DNA of 50,070 nucleotides from Amycolatopsis rhizosphaerae (GCF_007713715.1 NZ_VJWX01000006.1:1-50070); one strand, 5' to 3'; positions 8,014 through 15,306 are shown, counted from the first letter of the stretch. Notes: a model not told the origin generated them from the letters alone. A program made the numbers and translations.

Positions 8014-8364
8014 TCAGCCGCCGGCCTGGGCCAGTACTTCGGTGAGACGTTTGCGGACGACGTCCAGCGCGGCGATCTTCTCCTCCACGTCGGTGAGCCT
8101 CCGGGCGATGACCCGCGCGCTCGCGGGACAGATGAGTTCATCGGCGATGTCCTGATCGAGGCAGGGCAGGAAGGCACGGACGTCACGAGCGGTGAGGCCG
8201 AGCGAGAGCAGAAGCCTGATGTTGCCCACCTGGCCGACCGTCTTCTCGTCATACTCGCGGTAACCGTTCGGCGCTCGCCGGGGGTGGAGCAGGCCCTGCT
8301 GCTCGTAATACCGCAGCGCCCGAACGGTGGTGCCGGCCTCGTTCGCCAGTTCTGAGATCAGCAT
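8014..8364 (-). CDS. MerR family transcriptional regulator
   Basis: 116 aa. The N-terminus MLISELANEAGTTVRALRYYEQQGLLHPRR and the NGYREYDEKTV wing are the MerR DNA-binding domain; the rest is a dimerisation coiled coil (about 75-112). No conserved metal-binding cysteine cluster is evident: Cys occurs near residues 68 and 79 only. It follows the SDR gene by 10 nt on the same strand. The promoter upstream of that SDR carries a palindrome in a 19-bp spacer, the typical MerR arrangement, so this regulator probably controls its own operon. Confidence 0.9.
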   Translation of the reverse strand: MLISELANEAGTTVRALRYYEQQGLLHPRRAPNGYREYDEKTVGQVGNIRLLLSLGLTARDVRAFLPCLDQDIADELICPASARVIARRLTDVEEKIAALDVVRKRLTEVLAQAGG

Positions 8365-8374
8365 CGCTCCATCT

Positions 8375-9133
8375 TCATCCGGCCGCGCTCAGCCCGCCGT
8401 CGACACGAATGATCGTACCGGTGAGGTAGCCGGCTTCGGGGCGCATCGCGTTCACGATCCACCACGCGATCTCCTTGGGCTGAGCGATACGCCCGAGCGG
8501 GATCCGGGCCCGAAGCTCCTTCCCCGCCGCGGCGATCTGCTCGTCGGAGAAGCCGGCATGGCTCAACACCGGTGTCGCCGTTATCCCGGGGGCCACTGAC
8601 AGCACGCGAATGCCGCGCTGCGCCAGCTCGACAGCCCACGTGTGGGTCAGGAAGTCGAGAGCCACCTTGGTGGATCCGTAGATCGAATTGTCCGGCCAGC
8701 CGTAGTTGGGTGGGTTGGATGTGACGTTGACGATGATGGCACCGGCCTCCATGTGCGGCAGAGCATGTTGGGCCAGGAAGACCGGGCCGAGAAGGTTCGT
8801 GGCGAGCTGTTCCTCGGCGACCTTCCGGTCGATCGCACCGAGCGGAGCCGGACGAGTGATCGCGGCATTGTTGACCAGGGCATCGATGCGGCCGAACGTC
8901 TCCAGCGCGGCGGCGACGATACCGGCGGGGGCGTCCGGCTCGGCGACGTCGGCCACGAACGTCCGGATGCGCGGGTGTTCCCTGGCCGTCTCCGCAAGAC
9001 GCTCCGCAGTCCGGCCGACGATGAGAACCTCAGCGCCCTCGGCGGCGAACTGCTGGGCCGTCGCACGACCGATCCCGGTGCCTCCTCCGGTGATGAGCAC
9101 TGCCCGGCCGTGAAGGGTGTTCCTCTTTTCCAT
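8375..9133 (-). CDS. Short-chain dehydrogenase/reductase (SDR)
   Basis: 252 aa, classical SDR. The nucleotide-binding motif is TGGGTGIG near the N-terminus, the NNAA motif follows at about residue 90, and the active site shows S...YGSTK (YxxxK) with Ser about 13 residues before. PG near 185 and C-terminal VDGG complete the fold. The substrate is unknown. I start at ATG 9133 (MEKRNTLHG) rather than the earlier frame opening because the Rossmann fold begins directly after. First gene of a two-gene operon with the MerR regulator. Confidence 0.92.
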   Translation of the reverse strand: MEKRNTLHGRAVLITGGGTGIGRATAQQFAAEGAEVLIVGRTAERLAETAREHPRIRTFVADVAEPDAPAGIVAAALETFGRIDALVNNAAITRPAPLGAIDRKVAEEQLATNLLGPVFLAQHALPHMEAGAIIVNVTSNPPNYGWPDNSIYGSTKVALDFLTHTWAVELAQRGIRVLSVAPGITATPVLSHAGFSDEQIAAAGKELRARIPLGRIAQPKEIAWWIVNAMRPEAGYLTGTIIRVDGGLSAAG

Positions 9134-9142
9134 GTGCGAGAC

Positions 9143-9180
9143 GCTAAGCCTTGACTCTGGCGTCAAGGTCAAGGTCAAGG
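9143..9180 (-). promoter_or_regulatory. MerR-type promoter with palindromic operator
   Basis: Perfect inverted repeat CCTTGAC (9149-9155) and GTCAAGG (9162-9168) separated by 6 nt. On the minus strand a -35-like TTGACC lies 19 bp from a -10-like TTAGCG, and the palindrome lies in between. A 19-bp spacer with a central palindrome is the hallmark of MerR-activated promoters. It lies just upstream of the SDR-MerR operon. Confidence 0.7.
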
Positions 9181-9234
9181 ACGCCGACGGCGTCCCAGGC
9201 AGCCACTGCGGCGAAGTATGTGGTCACGCCGATC

Positions 9235-9285
9235 GGTGTTGCGCGAGATGCCCAGTTGCTCAGCGATCTGCCCATTGTTGGCATT
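9235..9285 (-). pseudogene. Possible relic of a helix-turn-helix (transposase-like) coding segment
   Basis: On the minus strand a short open stretch reads QIAEQLGISRNT, the classic helix-turn-helix of transposase N-termini and some regulators. There is no start codon, no second domain and no inverted repeats, so only a scrap remains, if it is real. Confidence 0.25.
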
Positions 9286-9301
9286 ACAACTCAGGGCCTA
9301 C

Positions 9302-9892
9302 CTAGCTCCGGGCGTACAACGCCTGCGAGAGCGCGCTCATGGTGATGTCGATTATCGTGTGGAGCTGCTCCTGACTCGCCCCGGCCCTGCTCATCACGGC
9401 CAGCGACTGGTTGACCGCCGCGATGTGGACGGCGAAGTCGTCGGCGTCGCTGTCGGCCAACTTCATGGCGCTCAAGGCGGTCCGCAGCCGCGCACGCTGT
9501 AAGCCCAGAGCTTCGATCGCGCGCGCGGCGATGTCAGGGCTCAGCACCGGTATCGCCATCGCGGTCTGGGTGACCAGGCATCCGTCCGGCAGGTCGGGGT
9601 CGGCGATGCGCTTCAGTGTGACTTCGAAGAACTCCCGTATCGCCCGCAGCGGCTCCTCGGACGCACTTGAAAGGGCCTGGTCGTACCTGTCCCCGTAGCG
9701 CGTGGCATAGCGGTCCAGGCAGCGCAGATAGAGCGAGTCCTTGTCGCCGAGCGAGGAGTAGATGGAACTGCGGTTCAATCCGGTCGCCCTGCAGAGGTCG
9801 TCGAGAGATGTGTCGGCGTACCCGGCTCGCCAGAACTGGACCATCGCCGCATCGAGCACGGTGTCCACATCGAACTGCTTCTTACCGGCCAT
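9302..9892 (-). CDS. TetR/AcrR family transcriptional regulator
   Basis: 196 aa. The HTH is at about residues 8-50 (FDVDTVLDAAMVQFWRAGYA, DLCRATGLNRSSIYSSLGDK). The C-terminal ligand domain has the GCLVTQTAM segment seen in QacR/AcrR-like regulators with a TetR_C-type fold. ATG 9892 has GAGGTG upstream. The gene diverges from the alpha/beta hydrolase at 9983, and a perfect 30-nt palindrome lies in the 90-bp gap, so it very probably represses both genes. Confidence 0.92.
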   Translation of the reverse strand: MAGKKQFDVDTVLDAAMVQFWRAGYADTSLDDLCRATGLNRSSIYSSLGDKDSLYLRCLDRYATRYGDRYDQALSSASEEPLRAIREFFEVTLKRIADPDLPDGCLVTQTAMAIPVLSPDIAARAIEALGLQRARLRTALSAMKLADSDADDFAVHIAAVNQSLAVMSRAGASQEQLHTIIDITMSALSQALYARS

Positions 9893-9939
9893 CGTGCATG
9901 CACCTCGTTCTTGAGCCAAGCCGCTTTTGCCCTGCCCAT

Positions 9940-9969
9940 CGTATCTTGAACTGCTCAGTTCAAGATACG
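9940..9969. promoter_or_regulatory. 30-nt perfect palindromic operator
   Basis: Two perfect 14-nt arms (CGTATCTTGAACTG and its complement) flank a 2-nt centre. Located between the divergent TetR and hydrolase genes, 14 nt before the hydrolase ATG; a TetR operator is by far the best explanation. Confidence 0.85.
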
Positions 9970-9982
9970 TTAGGCTTGAGAC

Positions 9983-10927
9983 ATGACTGACGATGCAACC
10001 GCCGCGAACCGCTCTTGCGACCAGAACCCGATCTCCGGGTTGCCGCTGCACGACCTCGCGGGATTCACTCACCGCTGGGTCGACGCGGAAGGCATCCGAC
10101 TTCATGCCGTGGAAGGCGGTCACCCGACCGGCCCTGCCGTCGTCCTGCTCGCCGGATTCCCGCAGACCTGGTGGGCTTGGCGCAAAGCGATGCCGGGCCT
10201 TGCCGAGCGATTCCACGTGATCGCAATCGACCTGCCAGGGCAAGGCCACTCCGACCGCCCTCACGACAGCTACGACACGCACACCGTCGCTTCGCGCGTC
10301 CAGACTGCAGTGACTGCGCTCAACGTTTCGAAGTACTGGCTCGTCGCCCACGACATCGGAGCCTGGGTTGCCTTCTCGCTAGCCCTGAAGTACGAAGAGC
10401 ACCTGCACGGTGTCGCTCTGCTTGACGCCGGCATTCCCGGAATCACCCTCCCCGACGCCATTCCCACGGATCCCGACCGGGCCTGGAAGACCTGGCACTT
10501 CGCGTTCCACCTGGTGCCGGATCTTCCCGAGAAACTGCTCGCCGGCCGCGAGCGTGACTACGTTGACTGGTTCCTGAAGGTCAAAGCACTGCCCCCGAAC
10601 ACGTTCGACAGTGCCGAAATCGACCATTACGCCGCCGCTGTTGCGGCCGAGGGTGGTCTCCGAGCGTCTCTCGCCTACTACCGCGATGCCGCGGAATCGG
10701 CGCGTAGGAATCACGACGCTCTTGGACGACAGCACTTGACCGTCCCGGTCCTGGGAATCTCCAGCTCCCATGGCTCGATCCCCGACATGGCCGCTTCAGT
10801 CAGCCCCTGGGCAGAAAACGCGACAGGCGTCGTCATCCCACATGCCGGACACTTCATTCCTGACGAGCAGCCCGACGCAGTTGTGGACGCGTTGACCGCG
10901 TTCATCGATCACGAACGTGTGGGGTAG
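9983..10927 (+). CDS. Alpha/beta hydrolase, epoxide hydrolase/haloalkanoate dehalogenase-like
   Basis: 314 aa alpha/beta hydrolase. The oxyanion region is LLAGFPQTWWAW, and the nucleophile elbow AHDIGAW places Asp at residue 124. The catalytic His is in HAGHF near the C-terminus. An aspartate nucleophile with the HGxPxTW-like motif (here AGFPQTW) is characteristic of epoxide hydrolases and fluoroacetate/haloalkane dehalogenases rather than serine esterases. The substrate is unknown. The gene is divergent from a TetR regulator and shares its palindromic operator, suggesting induction by a small xenobiotic or metabolite. Confidence 0.88.
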   Translation: MTDDATAANRSCDQNPISGLPLHDLAGFTHRWVDAEGIRLHAVEGGHPTGPAVVLLAGFPQTWWAWRKAMPGLAERFHVIAIDLPGQGHSDRPHDSYDTHTVASRVQTAVTALNVSKYWLVAHDIGAWVAFSLALKYEEHLHGVALLDAGIPGITLPDAIPTDPDRAWKTWHFAFHLVPDLPEKLLAGRERDYVDWFLKVKALPPNTFDSAEIDHYAAAVAAEGGLRASLAYYRDAAESARRNHDALGRQHLTVPVLGISSSHGSIPDMAASVSPWAENATGVVIPHAGHFIPDEQPDAVVDALTAFIDHERVG

Positions 10928-11002
10928 TTCGGGCATCCCCCATCACCGGCCGTGGGCTCATCGTGGGACCGCCGACGTCACGGGCCGGGATCCGCACCAT
11001 GA

Positions 11003-11354
11003 TCATCCCAGCGGACGAAGTGGACCGAGGTTGTGATGAAGATGGGCCTCAAAGAGCCTGCACTTCCACGACTTGCGTCACGCCCGGAACATCTTTGCGG
11101 CCTCGACCAAGGACCTCATGGCCCGGATAGGGCACGACGACATGAGGGCCGCGCTGATCTACCAGCGAGCGACGAGTAACGCCGATGAGCGCATCGCCGA
11201 ACGGCTCTCCCAGCTCGTCGACGAGCACCGGGAGAGGGACGCCGAAGATCCAGACGAGGCGGCTCGGGCACTCCCGCCCTGGCGGGCTAATGGCCCAACT
11301 CAAGAGGGTATCTACCAAGCACGAAGGCCTAGGTCCGAAGTAGACACCTTCTGA
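11003..11354 (+). pseudogene. int: Tyrosine recombinase (integrase) C-terminal remnant, frameshifted
   Basis: From 11052 the frame encodes LHFHDLRHARNIFAA, LMARIGHDD and ALIYQRAT. These are the C-terminal catalytic HxxR, the LMxxxGH box and the nucleophile Tyr of actinobacterial phage/AICE integrases. An upstream fragment in another frame (KWTEVVMKMGL, from 11018) matches the preceding part of such proteins, so there is a frameshift near 11050. The N-terminal two thirds are missing, and the catalytic Arg of box I is absent, so it cannot be active. Its 3' end runs into the left copy of the 94-bp tRNA-linked repeat. Confidence 0.85.
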
Positions 11355-11414
11355 CCCAGGCCTTCGCCATGAGAGCGGATGACGGGAATTGAACCCGCGT
11401 TCTCAGCTTGGGAA
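11321..11414. repeat. Left copy of a 94-bp direct repeat containing the 3' half of tRNA-Gly (candidate attL)
   Basis: 86 of 94 positions match 16720-16813. It contains a degenerate copy of the tRNA terminator (11323-11365) and about 41 nt equal to the 3' half of tRNA-Gly from the discriminator base to the anticodon loop (11374-11414), then diverges completely. This is the expected product of site-specific integration into a tRNA gene. Confidence 0.85.
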
Positions 11415-11478
11415 TCAAGTGGATCACGCTGGAAAGTGGTCCTGACCTGCGGCTCGTGGTTCCCGGGGTATGCCGCTG

Positions 11479-11520
11479 TTGACCGTGGTTGACCCCCTCT
11501 AATGGCACGCGAATGGCACG
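11479..11520. repeat. Paired short direct repeats beside the att core
   Basis: TTGACC occurs at 11479-11484 and 11489-11494 (10-bp period), and AATGGCACG at 11501-11509 and 11512-11520 (11-bp period). Helically phased repeats 65-105 nt from the att core resemble integrase or excisionase arm-type sites; the role is inferred. Confidence 0.45.
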
Positions 11521-11555
11521 GCGTGGCGGGTTCCCACCTGCACGTTTCGGGCTGA

Positions 11556-11691
11556 GGTGATCTCCTCGCGGCGCGGGTTCATCCCTGCCGGGCCGGGTGG
11601 TGCCGGTCAAGGGTTTGCCGGAGGCCGCGAAGCGCCCTTGACCGGTGCCGCCCGGTCTGGCTGCCCTTGGGCGCGCCGCGAGGAGGTCACC
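11556..11691. repeat. 136-nt nested inverted repeat (possible plasmid origin hairpin)
   Basis: Outer arms 11556-11575 and 11672-11691 pair at 19 of 20 positions. Inner arms CCGGTCAAGGG (11603-11613) and CCCTTGACCGG (11635-11645) pair perfectly around a 21-nt loop. The segments between pair partly. A structure this long in a non-coding part of an integrative-element remnant suggests a single-strand or transfer origin; this is inference. Confidence 0.6.
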
Positions 11692-11811
11692 GGACCGGTC
11701 CTTCCCCTGATCTCCGAAGCGGTGTCGGGTCCAGGGCAGCGCCCTGGCCGCCGGAGGCCTCTGGGCTGCTGGGAGACCTGGTGGTGAGCCTGCTGGCGGT
11801 GCGATCATGGT

Positions 11812-12288
11812 GTGGTGCAGGTGGTTAGGTCGCCCGAGGTGGTGGAGGCGATGCGTCGTCTTGGGGCAGTGCTGAGTACTGACCTGCCTGATTGCGCTGC
11901 CACTTTGTTGGTCCATGGCTGGGACTCGCCGTCGTTACGGGAGTTGGCGGGGCATCCGCGTGATGACCCGTGGCGCGTTGACGAGCTTTGGGGGTTGACG
12001 TTGGTCGAGTTCGGCGTCGATTTCGTGCCTTCTCGGGCTGTCTGGCTTGGGGCGGCGGCGGGCTATGAGTTGCAGTTGTGGCGGGCGGGTGTTCAGGAGA
12101 CCTACGAGACGATGCATCGGCTCCTGGAGTTGACGGACTGGCTGCCTCCCGCGGAGTTGCCTGAGCTTCAACGCTTGATCGGTCTGGGCGACGAGCCGTC
12201 CGAGCGGCGGGGTAACCACCTGATCTACGTGGACGTTCAAGCGACGCTGGTTGCTCTGGAGCAACGGCTCAACCGCCGAGTGGGGTGA
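11812..12288 (+). CDS. Hypothetical protein (158 aa) in the island
   Basis: A soluble 158-aa protein of mixed alpha/beta character, rich in Trp (WDSPSLRELAG, DPWRVDELWGLTL, LWRAGVQETY). I do not recognise the family. Start is uncertain: GTG codons occur at 11812, 11815 and 11821, with no strong ribosome-binding site. Codon use is less GC3-biased than in chromosomal genes (many TTG and GGG codons). The next gene converges. Position inside the tRNA-Gly island makes it accessory cargo. Confidence 0.6.
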   Translation: MVQVVRSPEVVEAMRRLGAVLSTDLPDCAATLLVHGWDSPSLRELAGHPRDDPWRVDELWGLTLVEFGVDFVPSRAVWLGAAAGYELQLWRAGVQETYETMHRLLELTDWLPPAELPELQRLIGLGDEPSERRGNHLIYVDVQATLVALEQRLNRRVG

Positions 12289-12297
12289 GGTTCGGTT

Positions 12298-12525
12298 CTA
12301 CGGGGACAATGTGTGCGCTAGGTGGTGCATGGCGTTGACGAGATCGGCAGCGCCCTTGAGCTGGACGGACTGACCATCCATGCTCTTGAGCTGGTGAAAG
12401 ATCGCGAGCAGGGCTTGGACGGTGGCGATGTGGAGTGCGTTGCGTTCGTTCTCGATCGCTGCTTCAACGGTCTGTTGTGCGGCGCTTGCGTAGCCGTCGG
12501 CCAGAGTCTGGGGATCGGTCGCCAT
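12298..12525 (-). CDS. Small helical hypothetical protein (75 aa)
   Basis: 75 aa from ATG 12525, essentially one long amphipathic helix region (YASAAQQTVEAAIENERNAL, then IATVQALLAIFHQLKSMDG). No family recognised. It converges on the 158-aa gene with a 9-nt gap. An upstream in-frame start at 12543 is possible. Could be a small coiled-coil accessory protein of the element; real expression is unproven. Confidence 0.5.
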   Translation of the reverse strand: MATDPQTLADGYASAAQQTVEAAIENERNALHIATVQALLAIFHQLKSMDGQSVQLKGAADLVNAMHHLAHTLSP

Positions 12526-12873
12526 GCGCCGACCATGCCACAACTCGATGAATCAGCGACTCCGCCAATCCGGCGATCGCCGGGGTCGCCGGCCGGAGCG
12601 GAGCGGCAGGCCGAGCGGCCCGACGGCGGCGGCGCGCTTGCGCGCCGCCCTTGATCCCATAGAGCCAAATTCGGCAGAGAAGGTTGCGTAGGCCGTGTCG
12701 GCTGCAGAGCCGTCCGTGCTCAACTGCGGCCGACAGCCATGCAGCGGGGCTGAGATAGACCACCCATTCAGCCCTACTGTGTAACGATCTGTAGACGATG
12801 GGTAACACTAATGGGCTCCGAGTTGATATGAAACTTGTCGACCGTCTCGGTGATGGGCCGATGCACAGGGGGC
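12526..12873. other. Intergenic region with strong hairpin
   Basis: About 350 nt between divergent genes. The left part (12570-12650) is very GC-rich and holds a perfect hairpin. The right part (12770-12830) is AT-richer (GTAACGATCTGTAGACGA) and probably contains the promoter of the low-GC gene, though I cannot assign a clear -10. Confidence 0.45.
12628..12649. terminator. Perfect 10-bp hairpin GGCGGCGCGC / GCGCGCCGCC
   Basis: Two perfect arms around a TT loop, calculated to be very stable by composition alone. No T-run follows on either strand. It may be the relic terminator of a deleted plasmid gene that once lay to the left. Confidence 0.45.
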
Positions 12874-14253
12874 ATGGAGGGAAGCTTGGACGACGATCTC
12901 GTGGCCGTCGCAACTCGCTATTTTGCCGACGCTTGCGAGAAGAGCGGACATAAGCTCAGTCGAAGCAAAGGCCAAGAGTGCCAGTGCCGTGCTTTAGCCG
13001 ATAAGCTCGAGCGAGAGCACCGAGCGAGATTTGAAGCAGAAACTTATGACGTGAACAAGTTTCTGCTTCAAGCTTCGGCTGGCGGAGGTTTCCCTGCAGC
13101 AGATTGGCCAACTCCAGCTCTGATTCGATTGGTTGCGGATCACATCGTCGCGCCACCGTGGTTTAGCGGTTCCCCCAACCAGCGTATGGTCAAGCTAACA
13201 TCCGGACTTGCGCGAATTGGAGAACGGGGGCTTCCACCAGATGCCTTGGTTCGCGTCGGCTTGAACCGGCAAATACGACTTAGTATTACGTCTCTAGTTA
13301 TCGCCTTCTATCGTGAGAAATTTACCAAAGAAATACTTTCCAGACTTCCTCGCGACCTTCAAACATGGCTAGCCCTGGCCGAGACTTGCCTGGGCAAGCT
13401 GACTACCGCAGAGAATCTCGATGACAGCACCCGGATGCTAACTATTATTCCCGCCGTTAAGCACGGTATATTTGCAAAAAAGCTACAAGAATGGCTCGAG
13501 CGTGCCAGCATGCAAGACGTCATTGCATGGAGATATAAGGCGCCACCTCATGATGGACTCGCAGAGGAAGACATCAACATACAAGGGGGTCACGAGGCGA
13601 TTCATTGGGTCATGGACAGGTTTTCTTTTACGCATTACAACGAGTGGTACAGAACGTCACTTTATTGGGAACTTAGATTCGCCAGCAATCCGGAAGCGAC
13701 AGCGAACGAAGCTGGCCTCCCGTTGTCCATGCTAAAACAACGCCCGTCGCATACGGGTTTACTTGTGGAATCAATCGTCTCACGCGCATCTTACGCTCTT
13801 GAGCAGGAGGCGCTAATTGGAGACATAACACACGGCGAACTCCATTCGCATATACTCCTCCTGCTCGACCGCGGCTTCGTCAACCAAGCCATTGACGTCC
13901 TTAGCGCCGCATTAAAGAAGCACCCAAACAATGTTCTCATACGTTCCATGCTGAGCTTCTGCCTGACGCCGTCAAGTCCAATGAAAGCTCTTGAAGAAAT
14001 CGATAAATGCACAGAAGATCCCGACGTGCCGGCTGAACTTTTGGCAATCAACAAGATCGCCGCTTTATGGCGTTCGGGCAATAAAGAGGACGCCAAGAAG
14101 ATTGCGAACAGCAAGTTTTCCTTCAAAGAAGATGTCTTCTACATTCTATGGCGACCAGAAGATTTTGCTTCCGCATCCAATTCTGCTTGTTTCAAGGTTA
14201 AAAGGTATCGACCGAAAGACTGGATATCTGAAGCTTCTCGACTCTTGAACTGA
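12874..14253 (+). CDS. Low-GC orphan protein, about 459 aa, helical with TPR-like C-terminal part
   Basis: I do not recognise this protein. Composition is strikingly AT-rich for the window, with codons such as ATA, TTT and AAA frequent, so the gene was acquired from a different source. No signal peptide or membrane helices. The N-terminal part has a small Cys/His-containing segment (ACEKSGHKL, QECQCRALADKL). The middle is helical. The C-terminal third (LLLLDRGFVNQAIDVLSAAL, ALKKHPNNVLIRSML, then LAINKIAALWRSGNKEDAKK) reads like tetratricopeptide-type helical hairpins. The start is uncertain: ATG 12874 or TTG 12886 (preceded by GGAGGG), with ATG 12853 possible. It converges on the toxin gene with a 7-nt gap. 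A defence or phage-related role would fit the setting but is not shown. Confidence 0.7.
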   Translation: MEGSLDDDLVAVATRYFADACEKSGHKLSRSKGQECQCRALADKLEREHRARFEAETYDVNKFLLQASAGGGFPAADWPTPALIRLVADHIVAPPWFSGSPNQRMVKLTSGLARIGERGLPPDALVRVGLNRQIRLSITSLVIAFYREKFTKEILSRLPRDLQTWLALAETCLGKLTTAENLDDSTRMLTIIPAVKHGIFAKKLQEWLERASMQDVIAWRYKAPPHDGLAEEDINIQGGHEAIHWVMDRFSFTHYNEWYRTSLYWELRFASNPEATANEAGLPLSMLKQRPSHTGLLVESIVSRASYALEQEALIGDITHGELHSHILLLLDRGFVNQAIDVLSAALKKHPNNVLIRSMLSFCLTPSSPMKALEEIDKCTEDPDVPAELLAINKIAALWRSGNKEDAKKIANSKFSFKEDVFYILWRPEDFASASNSACFKVKRYRPKDWISEASRLLN

Positions 14254-14260
14254 GTTTCTG

Positions 14261-14836
14261 TCACAATTGCTGTATAGCCGAGGGCGTCTGAGCGGCATCA
14301 GCCTGAGTCATGGCCGCCTCGATATGATGGATCGGTATCATCAAGTGCAGTGGGTCCGTCGGCGACTGAAAAAGCTCAGCGTGGTGCATATAGAAAGATC
14401 TCGCAGCAGCATCCCGTGCGTGGATTAGAAAAGCACGAACACCGACGGACTTCGAGAGCATGACAGCGCGCCGCAGGGCATCATTAAACAGCGCGGATCC
14501 GATCTTGCGATCTTGATATTGCCAGTCGACTGCCAGACGAGCAAGCAGAATACAAGAAACCTCAGTGGGAGGAGCACCTCCGGCCACTTCACTTGGTACG
14601 TTTTGCTTACTTACTCCAGCAACAGTAATAGCATAGTAGCCGACAACTCTTCTATCCTCTGTAGCTGTCACATAAGTTACAGCGTTGTTTGCGCGTTGAT
14701 TAACCATGGCATACTTTGTGAGCCATTCGTCAAGCTCAAATGCGCCACTTTGGAACCCGTTGACACTGTCCTCTTTTTCAAGCTTTCTCGGATGGCATAA
14801 CTTCTGCCCCTCCGAAGTGCTTTCATTTTCAGTCAT
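14261..14836 (-). CDS. tacT-like: GNAT toxin, TacT/AtaT-like (type II toxin-antitoxin)
   Basis: 191 aa. The signature LDEWLTKYAMVNQRANNAVTYV, then ILLARLAVD, and the end RSFYMHHAELFQSPTDPLHLMIPI are those of TacT-type acetyltransferase toxins, which acetylate the amino acid on charged tRNA and stop translation. The candidate catalytic Tyr is in SFYMHH. Unusual point: the acetyl-CoA loop, normally QGRGLG or similar, reads QDRKIG, losing two glycines, so activity may be altered. Overlaps the antitoxin gene by 8 nt, as in coupled TA operons. Confidence 0.9.
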   Translation of the reverse strand: MTENESTSEGQKLCHPRKLEKEDSVNGFQSGAFELDEWLTKYAMVNQRANNAVTYVTATEDRRVVGYYAITVAGVSKQNVPSEVAGGAPPTEVSCILLARLAVDWQYQDRKIGSALFNDALRRAVMLSKSVGVRAFLIHARDAAARSFYMHHAELFQSPTDPLHLMIPIHHIEAAMTQADAAQTPSAIQQL

Positions 14837-15131
14837 CGTGCTCCGTAAATGGGCTAGCCTCGGACAGCAGTTTGGCCAACTTAGGCATGTCTCGGACTGG
14901 CGTCTCTAGCAGACGTTGGAATTCTTGCCACTTCTCGTCGTCAAGGACAAACCAACGTCGGTCTGTAAGCACACGTTCAGCTTGAGTCACGGCCGAATCG
15001 AGGATGAAGTCGGTCAATGACCGGTCCGTCGCTGCGGCAGCCTGACGAAGCAAGGACTCTTGACGACTGGTGGCCCGCAAGTTGATCCTCCCGTCCCGTG
15101 GTGCACGTTGAGGAGTTGTCTCCGATGACAT
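14829..15131 (-). CDS. tacA-like: DUF1778 antitoxin, TacA-like
   Basis: 100 aa. The N-terminal ribbon-helix-helix is RINLRATSRQESLLRQAAAA with TDRSLTDFILDSAV. The C-terminal toxin-neutralising segment WFVLDDEKWQEFQRLLETP is classic DUF1778. It should bind its own promoter and block the GNAT toxin encoded immediately downstream. ATG 15131 has AAGGGAAG upstream. The N-terminal RHH and C-terminal tail are both intact, so the pair looks functional. Confidence 0.92.
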   Translation of the reverse strand: MSSETTPQRAPRDGRINLRATSRQESLLRQAAAATDRSLTDFILDSAVTQAERVLTDRRWFVLDDEKWQEFQRLLETPVRDMPKLAKLLSEASPFTEHDD

Positions 15132-15306
15132 GGCATCTTCCCTTCAGTCTGTACACACACAGTACGTACGTCGGCTGAGGCCTCGTATAGTTACATCCCT
15201 CAGTCGGGTGGAACCCAGCTTGTTGCCAAATCTTTATCAAGCTCGGCTCCAATGGAGTAGCGGCGCTCGCGTGATGCCATAACCACAGGTCAGGGCACGC
15301 TTCGGG
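15132..15306 (-). promoter_or_regulatory. Promoter region of the toxin-antitoxin operon
   Basis: Contains an alternating TG/AC-rich stretch with the palindromic core GTACGTAC near 15160-15172, about 30-40 nt before the antitoxin start. This is a plausible ribbon-helix-helix operator. The rest holds no gene. Confidence 0.4.

Larger units (their letters stand above)
11415..11811. other. Gene-free left end of the island
   Basis: About 400 nt with no convincing coding sequence. It contains two short direct-repeat pairs next to the att repeat and a 136-nt nested hairpin, each listed separately. Such non-coding content beside an att core fits recombinase arm sites and a plasmid-type origin region. 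Confidence 0.5.

Noticed and set aside
10928-11002. Possible gene between the hydrolase and the integrase remnant
   Set aside because: Short, with stops in all frames; nothing protein-like.
13472-13735. Alternative 87-aa plus-strand frame inside the low-GC gene
   Set aside because: Shadow frame within the longer open frame; no ribosome-binding site or family features.
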